A DNA stretch of 9,329 nucleotides from Planctomycetota bacterium. Its GTDB lineage: Bacteria; Planctomycetota; PLA2. A program made the position numbers and the translations under genes. Where the stretch lies: assembly GCA_023150495.1 (NCBI GenBank), contig JAKLKT010000083.1, forward strand, positions 1 through 9,329, read 5' to 3'. Below are positions 1-5,640 of this stretch, in pieces. The notes beneath the pieces are model-generated. The model saw nothing but the letters and a program-made list of their open reading frames with translations. It did not search any database and was not told the origin of the DNA. Position 1 is the stretch's first letter. Every line of letters starts with the position of its first letter.

Positions 1-1530
1 CTCGTCGGCGGCGTGTGCCTCGGCGCATGGTTCTTCGGCGGCAAGCTCGCGGCCGGCTTCATCCCCGACGAGGACCAGGGCATCATGGGGATCAACGTGC
101 AGCTCCCGCCCGGCGCGTCGCTCGAGCGGACCAGCGCCGTGCTCCGGAAGGTCGAGGAGATCCTCGCGAAGACCGAAGGCATCGACTCCTACCAGACCAT
201 CGGCGGATTCGGGATGGTCACGAACACCTTCCAGCCGAACTACGGGTCGCTCTTCCTCCGCCTGCACCCGTGGGAGGAGCGCCAGACGCCCGAGCTCAAG
301 GTCTTCGGGATCATGGCCAAGCTGTCGCGCGAGTTCCAGGGCATCCCCGAGGCCATCGTCTTCCCGTTCAACATCCCGACGCTCGCCGGGTTCGGCGCCT
401 CGTCGGGGTTCAACTTCCTGATCCAGGACCGCACCGGGACGATGTCGGTGCAGGAGCTGGGCCAGCAGGCGCAGAAGTTCCTCGCGGCGGGCCGGCAGCG
501 GCCCGAGCTCGGCAACCTCTTCACCTCGTTCGATCCGAACTACCCGCAGATCAAGGTGGACCTCGACCGCGAGAAGGCGCGGACCCTCGGCGTCCCGGTC
601 AACGAGGTCTTCCAGGCGATGTCGGCGGTGATGGGCGGCACCTTCGTCAACGACTTCAACGCGTTCGGCCGCCTTTACCGGGTGTACGTCCAGGCGGACG
701 CGGCGGAGCGCCTCAGGCCGGAGGACATCGGCCGCATCTACGTGCGATCGAAGACCACCGACACGATGATCCCGCTCTCGACGATGGTCACGGTCAAGGA
801 TGTCGCCGGCACCGAGATCACGACGCGTTTCAACACGAAGCGCTCGGTGGAGATCAGCGGCGCTCCCAAGGCCGGCTACACCTCCGGCCAGGCGATGGCC
901 GCGCTCGAGCAGGTCTTCGCCGAGGTGATGCCCAAGGAGATGAGCTACGCCTACAGCCAGCTCTCCTTCCAGCAGAAGATCGCGCCGCCGGCGGGTCCGA
1001 CGCTCGTGTTGGCGATCGTGGCCGTCTTCCTCCTCCTCGCGGCGATGTACGAGAGCTGGCGGCTCCCGTGGGCCGTGCTCCTCGGCTCGCCGCTCGTCGC
1101 GCTGGGCGCGTTCTTCGGCGTCTGGCTCGGGGGCTTCGACAACAACGTCTACGTCCAGGTCGGCCTGATCATGCTGATCGGCCTCGCGGCGAAGAACGCG
1201 ATCCTGATCGTCGAGTTCGCGAAGGCGAAGCACGACGGGGGCACGCCGCTCGAGGAGGCGGCGCTCGAATCCGCGCGTCTGCGCTTCCGGCCGATCCTCA
1301 TGACGGCGTTCGCGTTCATCCTCGGCGTGGTGCCGCTCATGCTCGCGAACGGCGCGGGCGCCGGGGCGCAGACCGTGATGGGCACCGCGGTCTTCTGGGG
1401 GATGCTCGTCGCGACGGCGCTCGGCGTCTTCATCATCCCGGGCAACTACACGTTCGTGGAGGGTCTCTTCCGGAAGAAGGGGCAGCCGAAGGAGCCGCCG
1501 GCCGAGAAGCCGGAGCCCCACGGGCATTGA
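1..1530 (+). CDS. RND (HAE1/AcrB-type) efflux pump inner-membrane transporter, C-terminal half (5' end outside window)
   Basis: Proton-driven inner-membrane component of a tripartite efflux pump. The reading frame is open from base 1, so the start lies outside the window; 509 codons are visible, about half of the roughly 1,040 residues usual for the family. The visible part starts at the end of the helix before the second periplasmic loop, then FIPDEDQG (visible residues about 20-27), a porter-domain half with PPGASLERT, and five C-terminal membrane helices. Family hallmarks are AAMYESWRLP (about 347-356), GLAAKNAILIVEFAK (about 394-408, whose Lys matches AcrB Lys940 of the proton relay) and RPILMT (about 430-435, Thr matching AcrB Thr978). 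The relay aspartates of helix 4 are off the window. The last helix ends IIPGNYTFVEGLF where most relatives have a hydrophobic IPVxF/Y segment. A charged tail rich in Pro, Lys and Glu follows. The substrate cannot be told. The membrane-fusion partner would be expected upstream, out of view. Confidence 0.96.
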   Translation, partial: LVGGVCLGAWFFGGKLAAGFIPDEDQGIMGINVQLPPGASLERTSAVLRKVEEILAKTEGIDSYQTIGGFGMVTNTFQPNYGSLFLRLHPWEERQTPELKVFGIMAKLSREFQGIPEAIVFPFNIPTLAGFGASSGFNFLIQDRTGTMSVQELGQQAQKFLAAGRQRPELGNLFTSFDPNYPQIKVDLDREKARTLGVPVNEVFQAMSAVMGGTFVNDFNAFGRLYRVYVQADAAERLRPEDIGRIYVRSKTTDTMIPLSTMVTVKDVAGTEITTRFNTKRSVEISGAPKAGYTSGQAMAALEQVFAEVMPKEMSYAYSQLSFQQKIAPPAGPTLVLAIVAVFLLLAAMYESWRLPWAVLLGSPLVALGAFFGVWLGGFDNNVYVQVGLIMLIGLAAKNAILIVEFAKAKHDGGTPLEEAALESARLRFRPILMTAFAFILGVVPLMLANGAGAGAQTVMGTAVFWGMLVATALGVFIIPGNYTFVEGLFRKKGQPKEPPAEKPEPHGH

Positions 1531-1542
1531 CGGGAGGCGGAT

Positions 1543-1569
1543 GCCTTGGATCATCCGATGATCCAAGGC
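1543..1569 (+). terminator. Perfect 12-bp inverted repeat with 3-nt loop after the RND gene
   Basis: The left arm GCCTTGGATCAT (1543-1554), loop CCG and right arm ATGATCCAAGGC (1558-1569) pair without mismatch. It begins 12 nt after the stop codon of the efflux gene. No T-run follows, so it is not a classical intrinsic terminator; it could be a Rho-assisted end, an mRNA 3' stabiliser, or a palindromic protein-binding site. The arms are less GC-rich than the surroundings, which makes chance pairing less likely. Confidence 0.6.
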
Positions 1570-1570
1570 C

Positions 1571-1966
1571 GGGAAGCGCGGGGGAGGGTCACACCCGCCG
1601 CGCCCGCGTGCGTAGAAGCCCCGCCTGACCGGATGTGAGGGGGCTCCGGGGGCAGGGCGCAGCCCGGGCCGGCGCATCCGAGCTGTGGTGGCCGCCGTTC
1701 GCCGGCTGCGGCGGCCCGCCACGAGGAAGATCTACTTCGCGCAGGTGCCGCAGAAGCCGGGCGGGAGATCGACCCACGTGACCGGCGGCGCACTCCGCTG
1801 GGCACGCGAGGCCGCCTGAAGTCCCGTGAGCGCAGGCGTTTGCGGCCGGCGCATCTCACGTCCACCCGTATCCGGCCACGGGTGCAGGAGCGAGATGGCG
1901 GGATCCGGAGGGTGTCGGGCGAGCCGAAGGCGCGGATCGCCGCCGTGATCACCATCGCGGCACGAC
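1571..1966. other. Intergenic stretch with no recognisable gene
   Basis: About 400 bases without a convincing gene. On the plus strand a frame is open from 1616 to a TGA at 1817-1819; from a GTG at 1685 it would encode 44 residues ending QVPQKPGGRSTHVTGGALRW plus AREAA. I recognise no family and see no convincing ribosome-binding site; it could be a gene remnant or chance. A 7-bp dyad (CACCCGT 1863-1869 with ACGGGTG 1878-1884, 8-nt loop) lies further on. Long frames that run through here on either strand have the arginine/alanine-rich composition of GC-rich shadow frames. Confidence 0.5.
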
Positions 1967-1989
1967 AGAACGCCCCCGCAAGGCGTTCT
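1967..1989. promoter_or_regulatory. 8-bp dyad just upstream of the DUF1801 gene's -10 box (operator or terminator candidate)
   Basis: AGAACGCC (1967-1974) and GGCGTTCT (1982-1989) are perfect reverse complements around a 7-nt loop CCCGCAA, followed by only two more T residues. The dyad occupies the place of the -35 element and ends 4 nt before the -10 hexamer. That suits an operator; a weak terminator for upstream transcription is the alternative. Confidence 0.45.
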
Positions 1990-1990
1990 T

Positions 1991-1999
1991 TGCTATGCT
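1991..1999 (+). promoter_or_regulatory. Extended -10 promoter element TGC-TATGCT
   Basis: TG at 1991-1992, one base, then TATGCT (1994-1999) matches the extended -10 form of a housekeeping sigma promoter (TATAAT, 4 of 6). No -35 match is seen 17 nt upstream, as is common for extended -10 promoters. Transcription would start near 2006, giving a leader of only about 7 nt before the ATG at 2013. The hexamer contains the upstream ATG at 1995, which argues against that codon as the start. Confidence 0.5.
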
Positions 2000-2012
2000 C
2001 CGCGATCCTCCC

Positions 2013-2504
2013 ATGCAGTCCAAAGCCTCCACCGTGGAGCAGTATCTCGCCGAGCTTCCTGAGGACCGCCGCAAGGCGATTCAGGCCGTTCGCGAGGTCC
2101 TGCTCGAGAACCTCGACAAGGACTACGCCGAGGGCATGGCCTACGGCGGCATCGGCTACTGCGTGCCGCACCGCGTCTACCCGCCCGGCTATCACTGCGA
2201 TCCCAAGCAGCCGCTGCCCTTCGCGGGCCTCGGCTCGCAGAAGCACTACATGTCGCTCGGTCTCATGTCCGTCTACATGGACCCCGCGCAGCGCAAGGCC
2301 TTTGAGGCCGCGTGGAAGAAGACCGGCAAGAAGCTCGACATGGGCGCGTCATGCATCCGCTTCAAGAAGGCGGAAGACCTCGCCCTCGACGTCATTGCCG
2401 ACGCCGTCCGCAGAGTGCCGACCAAGGCCTACATCGCGCTGTACGAGTCCCTGCGTTCGGGCAAGGCCAAGAGCCGGAAGAAGCGCGCGGCCAAGAGGAA
2501 GTAG
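2013..2504 (+). CDS. DUF1801 (YdhG-like) domain protein
   Basis: A 163-residue soluble protein of the DUF1801/YdhG-like family, whose biochemical role is not established. The domain covers nearly the whole chain: an N-terminal helical part (VEQYLAELPEDRRKAIQAVREVL, about 8-30), then MAYGGIGYCVPHRVYPPGYHCDP (about 42-63), GLGSQKHYMSLGLM (about 72-85) and the closing GKKLDMGASCIRFKK (about 105-119). The last 14 residues are a basic tail of mostly Lys, Arg and Ala that could bind nucleic acid; that is inference. I chose ATG 2013 over the in-frame ATG 1995 because the earlier codon sits inside the -10 box and the family similarity starts after it. No Shine-Dalgarno sequence is visible. Codon use is a little less GC-biased than in the neighbours. 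Spacing on both sides suggests a single-gene transcript. Confidence 0.88.
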   Translation: MQSKASTVEQYLAELPEDRRKAIQAVREVLLENLDKDYAEGMAYGGIGYCVPHRVYPPGYHCDPKQPLPFAGLGSQKHYMSLGLMSVYMDPAQRKAFEAAWKKTGKKLDMGASCIRFKKAEDLALDVIADAVRRVPTKAYIALYESLRSGKAKSRKKRAAKRK

Positions 2505-2581
2505 CGGGAGCGGTCTTCGCGGGCAGCCCTCCCTGCCCGGCCGCCGACCGCCGTCCCTGTCCGTTCCGTCGGACCACGCGC

Positions 2582-2587
2582 TAGAAT
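2582..2587 (+). promoter_or_regulatory. Candidate -10 box TAGAAT ahead of the antiporter gene
   Basis: TAGAAT matches TATAAT at 5 of 6 positions and stands out in GC-rich surroundings. No good -35 hexamer is present at the usual distance; a 5-bp dyad (GTCCG 2559-2563 with CGGAC 2570-2574) lies there instead. The predicted start, near 2594-2596, would leave a leader of about 105 nt before the antiporter ATG. Confidence 0.45.
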
Positions 2588-2595
2588 CCCCCGTC

Positions 2596-2703
2596 GTGCT
2601 CGTTCGTCGAGGAGCTCTTCCGCGGGAAGGGTCACGCGAAGAGGGTCGAGGCCCCTTCCGCGCCGGAGGAGCCCGGGGTCCGCGCCGGGCAGGGAGCCGA
2701 TGA
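2596..2703 (+). CDS. Possible 35-residue Arg-rich leader ORF overlapping the antiporter start
   Basis: A GTG at 2596 opens a 35-codon frame whose TGA (2701-2703) overlaps the antiporter ATG as ATGA, the arrangement of translationally coupled genes. The GTG is 8 nt after the TAGAAT box, about where transcription should begin, so it would be read leaderless if at all. The peptide has 10 arginines in 35 residues and no hydrophobic segment, which is also what an unselected GC-rich frame looks like. No homology is recognised. Treat as speculative. Confidence 0.2.
   Translation: MLVRRGALPREGSREEGRGPFRAGGARGPRRAGSR
2615..2659 (+). promoter_or_regulatory. Overlapping alternative hairpins in the antiporter leader
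   Basis: Three pairings compete: CTTCC (2617-2621) with GGAAG (2625-2629); CTCTTC (2615-2620) with GAAGAG (2638-2643); and GGAAGGG (2625-2631) with CCCTTCC (2653-2659). Segment 2625-2629 is shared by the first and third. This is the layout of a switchable leader, but GC-rich DNA gives such pairings by chance and no known riboswitch core is recognised. Confidence 0.22.
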
Positions 2704-3794
2704 CCCTCCTCATCGGGGAGGTCCGCAGGAACCCGGTGCTCTGGCTGCTGGCGTTCGTGCCCGCGGTCTTCCTCGCGGAGAAGCTCTCGCCCGACGCGCA
2801 CACGCTGCTCTTCGTGCTCTCCGTCCTCGCGATCGTGCCCCTTGCGACGCTGCTCAGCCACGCCACCGAGTCGGTGGCCGCGAAGACGGGCGACGCGGTC
2901 GGCGGCCTGCTCAACGCCACGCTCGGGAACCTGACCGAGCTGGTCATCGCGCTGACCGCCCTGCGCGCCGGGCAGTACATGCTCGTGAAGGCGTCGATCG
3001 CGGGCGCGATCGTCACGAACAGCCTCTTCATGCTCGGCGCGTCCTTCCTCCTCGGCGGCCTCAGGCACCACGTGCAGGAGTACAACAAGGTCGGCGCGCG
3101 CGTGCAGGCGGGCCTGCTCTTCCTCGCCACGATGGCGCTCGTGATCCCCTCCGCGGTCGCCGGGGCCGACTTCGCGGCGGGCGGCGCGTTCACCGAGACG
3201 CTGAGCGTGGGGCTCTCGGTGCTGCTCATCGCGGTGTACAGCCTCGGCATGCTGTTCTCGCTCCGGACGCACAAGGAGCTCTTCGCGGGCGCGGGGCACG
3301 ACGAGGCGCACGAGAAGCCCTGGCCCATCGGCCTCGCTCTCGCCACGCTGGCCGGCGTCACTTTGGTCGTGGCGCTCGTGAGCGAGGTGTTCGTCGAGTC
3401 GGTGCAGAAGGCGGCGGAGTCCTTCGGGATGTCACAGGCGTTCGTGGGGTTCGTCGTGGTCGCGCTCGTCGGCGCCGCTGCGGAGATGGCCTCCGCGTTC
3501 TCGGGCGCGCGCAAGAACCGGCTGGACCTGAGCGTGGGCATCGCGCTCGGGAGCGCGTCCCAGATCGCGCTCTTCGTCGCGCCCGTGCTCGTGCTGCTGA
3601 GCTACGTCATCGGTCCGACGCCCATGGACCTGCTGTTCTGGCCCGGCGCGGTGGTGATGATCCTCGTCGCCACCCTGACCGCGGCCCTCGTCACGAACAG
3701 CGGGCGGTCGGCGTGGTTCGTCGGCGTGCTCGCGCTCACGGTCTACGCGATCTTCGCCATGACGCTCTACCTGATGCCCCCGCAAGCCCGGTGA
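2700..3794 (+). CDS. Ca2+/H+ antiporter (CAX/ChaA family)
   Basis: Inner-membrane cation/proton exchanger of the CaCA superfamily, 364 residues, close to the usual bacterial length, with about 11 hydrophobic segments in two inverted halves. The first alpha repeat carries GNLTE (76-80) within LLNATLGNLTELVIALTALR; the acidic residue is Glu80. The second half contains KNRLDLSVGIALGSASQIALFVAPVLVLLSY (about 272-302), typical of the CAX family. The second alpha motif, usually GNAAEH, reads GAAAEM here (258-263): the glutamate is kept (Glu262) but Asn and His are replaced. A short acidic, His-containing loop (about 198-206) separates the halves, as in CAX proteins. The start at 2700 has a purine run AGGGAG 3 nt upstream, and no alternative ATG or GTG lies upstream in frame. 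It likely exports Ca2+ using the proton gradient; the ion choice is inferred from family. It is transcribed alone and converges with the next gene. Confidence 0.93.
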   Translation: MTLLIGEVRRNPVLWLLAFVPAVFLAEKLSPDAHTLLFVLSVLAIVPLATLLSHATESVAAKTGDAVGGLLNATLGNLTELVIALTALRAGQYMLVKASIAGAIVTNSLFMLGASFLLGGLRHHVQEYNKVGARVQAGLLFLATMALVIPSAVAGADFAAGGAFTETLSVGLSVLLIAVYSLGMLFSLRTHKELFAGAGHDEAHEKPWPIGLALATLAGVTLVVALVSEVFVESVQKAAESFGMSQAFVGFVVVALVGAAAEMASAFSGARKNRLDLSVGIALGSASQIALFVAPVLVLLSYVIGPTPMDLLFWPGAVVMILVATLTAALVTNSGRSAWFVGVLALTVYAIFAMTLYLMPPQAR

Positions 3795-3801
3795 GGGTGC
3801 G

Positions 3802-4503
3802 TCACGCCCCGGCCTCCTTGGCCGCGTCGATGAGCATGATCTTCTGCCACATCTTCTGCGCGAGGCCCGTCGTGAGGTCCTCCATCTCGTTGACGGCGTC
3901 GATCACGACGGAGTCTCGCATCTCGTCGGCATAGAGCGCCGCGAGCTTGCCGATGAGCGCGAGCATCTCGGCGCAGTAGTCGAGGTAGCGCGTGAGCTCG
4001 AAACGGCTCATCGCGCGCACCGGCGATCCGGCCGTCGGCTCGTGCGCCTTGAGCACCGCGGTCGGGTCCTTCGTCAGCTGGTGCATGTCGATGACGTGCG
4101 CCAGCGCGCGCAGGCTGTGCAGCGCGTCGAGCGCGCGCTCGCGCTTCCGGCGCTTCTCGACCGAGAGCAGGAACCACACGGCGCCGCCGAAGAGGAGCAG
4201 CAGGTTGACCGCGGCCTCGAGGACCTGGAGCAGGTCCACGTCGGCCTTCACGCGCTCGAGGTGCAGGAACTTGGCCGCCGCGACCTGCGCCCACACGCCG
4301 AGGACGACCATCGCGCCGACGGCGATCCGCCACGGCCACGAGGGCTTCGCCAGCCGCGCCGCCTCGGCGGCCGACGTGCGGGCCGTCTCGGTCAGCTCGG
4401 CGCAGACGCGGCCGAGGCCCGCGGCGGGGAACCGCTCGTCGATCCGGGTCTGGAGCCGGCCGAGGGTCTCGATGAGCTTCCCGGGGTCGAGTGCGCGGTA
4501 CAT
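3802..4503 (-). CDS. Uncharacterised two-helix membrane protein
   Basis: A 233-residue protein of no family I can name. Residues 1-55 are helical and soluble (YRALDPGKLIETLGRLQTRIDERFP). Two hydrophobic segments follow at about 58-78 (WRIAVGAMVVLGVWAQVAA) and 97-115 (AAVNLLLLFGGAVWFLLSV), the second followed by a basic patch VEKRRKRERA that by the positive-inside rule lies in the cytoplasm, so both ends are probably cytoplasmic. Residues 120-233 are predicted helical with conserved-looking HVIDMHQLTKDP, RFELTRYLDYCAEML and LTTGLAQKMWQKI. The ATG at 4503 is preceded by a pyrimidine-rich tract rather than a clear Shine-Dalgarno. It lies 45 nt downstream of the lipoprotein gene on the same strand and is probably co-transcribed with it. 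Its stop is 7 nt from that of the antiporter gene, facing it. Function unknown; a helical sensor or scaffold working with the lipoprotein is only a guess. Confidence 0.8.
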   Translation of the reverse strand: MYRALDPGKLIETLGRLQTRIDERFPAAGLGRVCAELTETARTSAAEAARLAKPSWPWRIAVGAMVVLGVWAQVAAAKFLHLERVKADVDLLQVLEAAVNLLLLFGGAVWFLLSVEKRRKRERALDALHSLRALAHVIDMHQLTKDPTAVLKAHEPTAGSPVRAMSRFELTRYLDYCAEMLALIGKLAALYADEMRDSVVIDAVNEMEDLTTGLAQKMWQKIMLIDAAKEAGA

Positions 4504-4515
4504 GCACCCATCGTA

Positions 4516-4543
4516 GGGAAGGGGAGGGGCGGGGGGGAGGGGG
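4516..4543 (+). other. G-quadruplex-forming tract between two minus-strand genes
   Basis: Five G-runs of 3, 4, 4, 7 and 5 bases are separated by loops AA, A, C and A. This fits the canonical quadruplex pattern with very short loops, which are the most stable kind. The G-rich strand is the template for the flanking genes, so the mRNA carries a C-rich, G-poor stretch between the lipoprotein stop and the membrane-protein start. Confidence 0.7.
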
Positions 4544-4548
4544 ATCGC

Positions 4549-5592
4549 CTACGTCGGGATCGTGAGGACAGGTTCGCCGCCGCGCTCCCCCGTGTCCGCC
4601 AGCGTGAAGAGGTACATCACGAAGGCGAAGTGCCGTTTCGACGCGAGGTCCTTGTCGTCGATCCAGAACCAGCTGTCGCGGTAGGGAACCGAGACGAACG
4701 CGTCCTTGGGCCTCTCCTTCGTGCAGCGCAGGCGGAACCTCTGGCGACTCTCGACCCCCGCGCCGGCGCTCTCCCAGCCCGGCACGGCCCGCCCTTCTGC
4801 CACGTCGGCCTCCGGGACCTCCGCGTGGGCCGCGAGCACCTGCATCATCTGCATGACCGACCGCGAGAGCACGGCCAGCTCGCGGGCGTCCGCGGGGAGC
4901 TGCCCGTACGAGAGCCGGAGCTCCTTCGCCTCGGGGTCGAGCCGCAGGAGACGCCGCAGCTCCGCGCTCTCCGCGGCCGTCTCCGGCGGGAGGTCGTCCG
5001 TGCGGAACGTGAGGATCGCGGCATCGTCGCCGTCCCCGGCCTTGACGCGGAGCGCCACGGTGCCGGTGCGCTGCAGCCGGCCGAGGATCTCCAGCACGCG
5101 CAGGAAGCCCTCGTCGGCGGGCGACACGCCGCCCGGGCCCACGCGCTCGTTCCGGAGCCCGTTGATCGCCTCGACGGACGCGAACAGGACGCCTTCCGCG
5201 GGCCAGCCCGCCTGGATCGCGCCGAAGATGCTGGCCGGCGGCAGCGGGGTCATCAGCGCGCGCTGGAACTGGTGCCCGGTGAGCGGGACGTACGTGATCG
5301 TGGGGCGGTCGGTGTACCTCGCCGACCCGCCGAGGGTGACCGAATCGGAGCCCGAGGTGAGCGTGCCGCCCGCGCTCGCGCCGTACTCGAGCGTGTAGCC
5401 GGAGACGATCTGCCCCACGTCGACGAAGATCGGGGGATCGACGTAGCGGAACTTGACGATGTTCAGGAGGATCTGGCGTTTCCAGGAGTCCGCGATCGCC
5501 GTGCTGTAGTCGAACCGGTCGCGCGCGACCGTTCCCGGGCCGATCGAGGTGCAGCCTGCCGAAATGACGAGGAGCGCGACCAGGCGGAGCAT
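4549..5592 (-). CDS. Uncharacterised exported lipoprotein
   Basis: A 347-residue protein with a short signal peptide (MLRLVALLVISAGC) ending in Cys14, the likely lipidated residue; the -3 position is Ser instead of the usual Leu, so the lipobox is imperfect. The mature part opens with TSIGPGTVARDRFDYSTAIADSWKRQILLNIVKFRY (15-50), then a beta-rich Gly/Ser/Thr stretch (about 66-93), DRPTITYVPLTGHQFQRALMTPLPPASIFGAIQAGWP (95-131), a helical part with VMQMMQVLAAHAEVP (246-260) and a C-terminal block YRDSWFWIDDKDLASKRHFAFVMYLFTLADTGE (304-336). I recall similar blocks in uncharacterised proteobacterial lipoproteins, from memory and unchecked. No enzymatic motif is seen. The gene follows glycogen phosphorylase by 48 nt but has its own -10 candidate, and it precedes a membrane-protein gene that may be its partner. 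Residence in the outer membrane facing the periplasm is inference. Confidence 0.82.
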   Translation of the reverse strand: MLRLVALLVISAGCTSIGPGTVARDRFDYSTAIADSWKRQILLNIVKFRYVDPPIFVDVGQIVSGYTLEYGASAGGTLTSGSDSVTLGGSARYTDRPTITYVPLTGHQFQRALMTPLPPASIFGAIQAGWPAEGVLFASVEAINGLRNERVGPGGVSPADEGFLRVLEILGRLQRTGTVALRVKAGDGDDAAILTFRTDDLPPETAAESAELRRLLRLDPEAKELRLSYGQLPADARELAVLSRSVMQMMQVLAAHAEVPEADVAEGRAVPGWESAGAGVESRQRFRLRCTKERPKDAFVSVPYRDSWFWIDDKDLASKRHFAFVMYLFTLADTGERGGEPVLTIPT

Positions 5593-5600
5593 GCGGGCAG

Positions 5601-5606
5601 ATTGTA
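5601..5606 (-). promoter_or_regulatory. Candidate -10 box TACAAT for the lipoprotein gene
   Basis: Reading the minus strand, TACAAT (5 of 6 to TATAAT) ends 8 nt before the ATG at 5592. The expected transcription start is about 5594, so the mRNA would have almost no leader. No -35 match is present at 17 nt. It suggests the lipoprotein gene can be expressed apart from the glycogen phosphorylase gene. Confidence 0.5.
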
Positions 5607-5631
5607 GCGAACGGCGTGCCGCGCCACCGCT
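5606..5631 (-). promoter_or_regulatory. Imperfect dyad between glycogen phosphorylase and lipoprotein genes
   Basis: On the minus strand AGCGGTGGCG pairs with CGCCGTTCGCT across a 5-nt loop CGGCA, allowing two G-T pairs and one bulged T. It abuts the -10 box and has no T-run after it. It could end glycogen phosphorylase transcription or act as an operator for the lipoprotein promoter. Confidence 0.3.
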
Positions 5632-5640
5632 CGATGGGGC

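Noticed and set aside
15..1628. 537-codon open frame overlapping the RND gene in another frame
   Set aside because: Arg/Pro/Ala/Gly-rich translation with no domain, while the overlapping frame encodes a clear RND transporter; a GC-rich shadow.
1995..2012. ATG 1995 as the start of the DUF1801 gene
   Set aside because: It lies within the TATGCT -10 hexamer and adds six residues outside the family pattern; ATG 2013 is preferred.
2665..2670. Strong Shine-Dalgarno GGAGGA in the antiporter leader
   Set aside because: It lies 29 nt before ATG 2700 and no ATG or GTG follows at a usable distance, so it does not mark a start.
5606..5621. Sigma-54-like GG-N10-GC spacing upstream of the lipoprotein gene
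   Set aside because: CGGCACG-N4-TCGC departs from TGGCACG-N4-TTGC at two places, and such spacing is common by chance in GC-rich DNA; the TACAAT box explains the site better.
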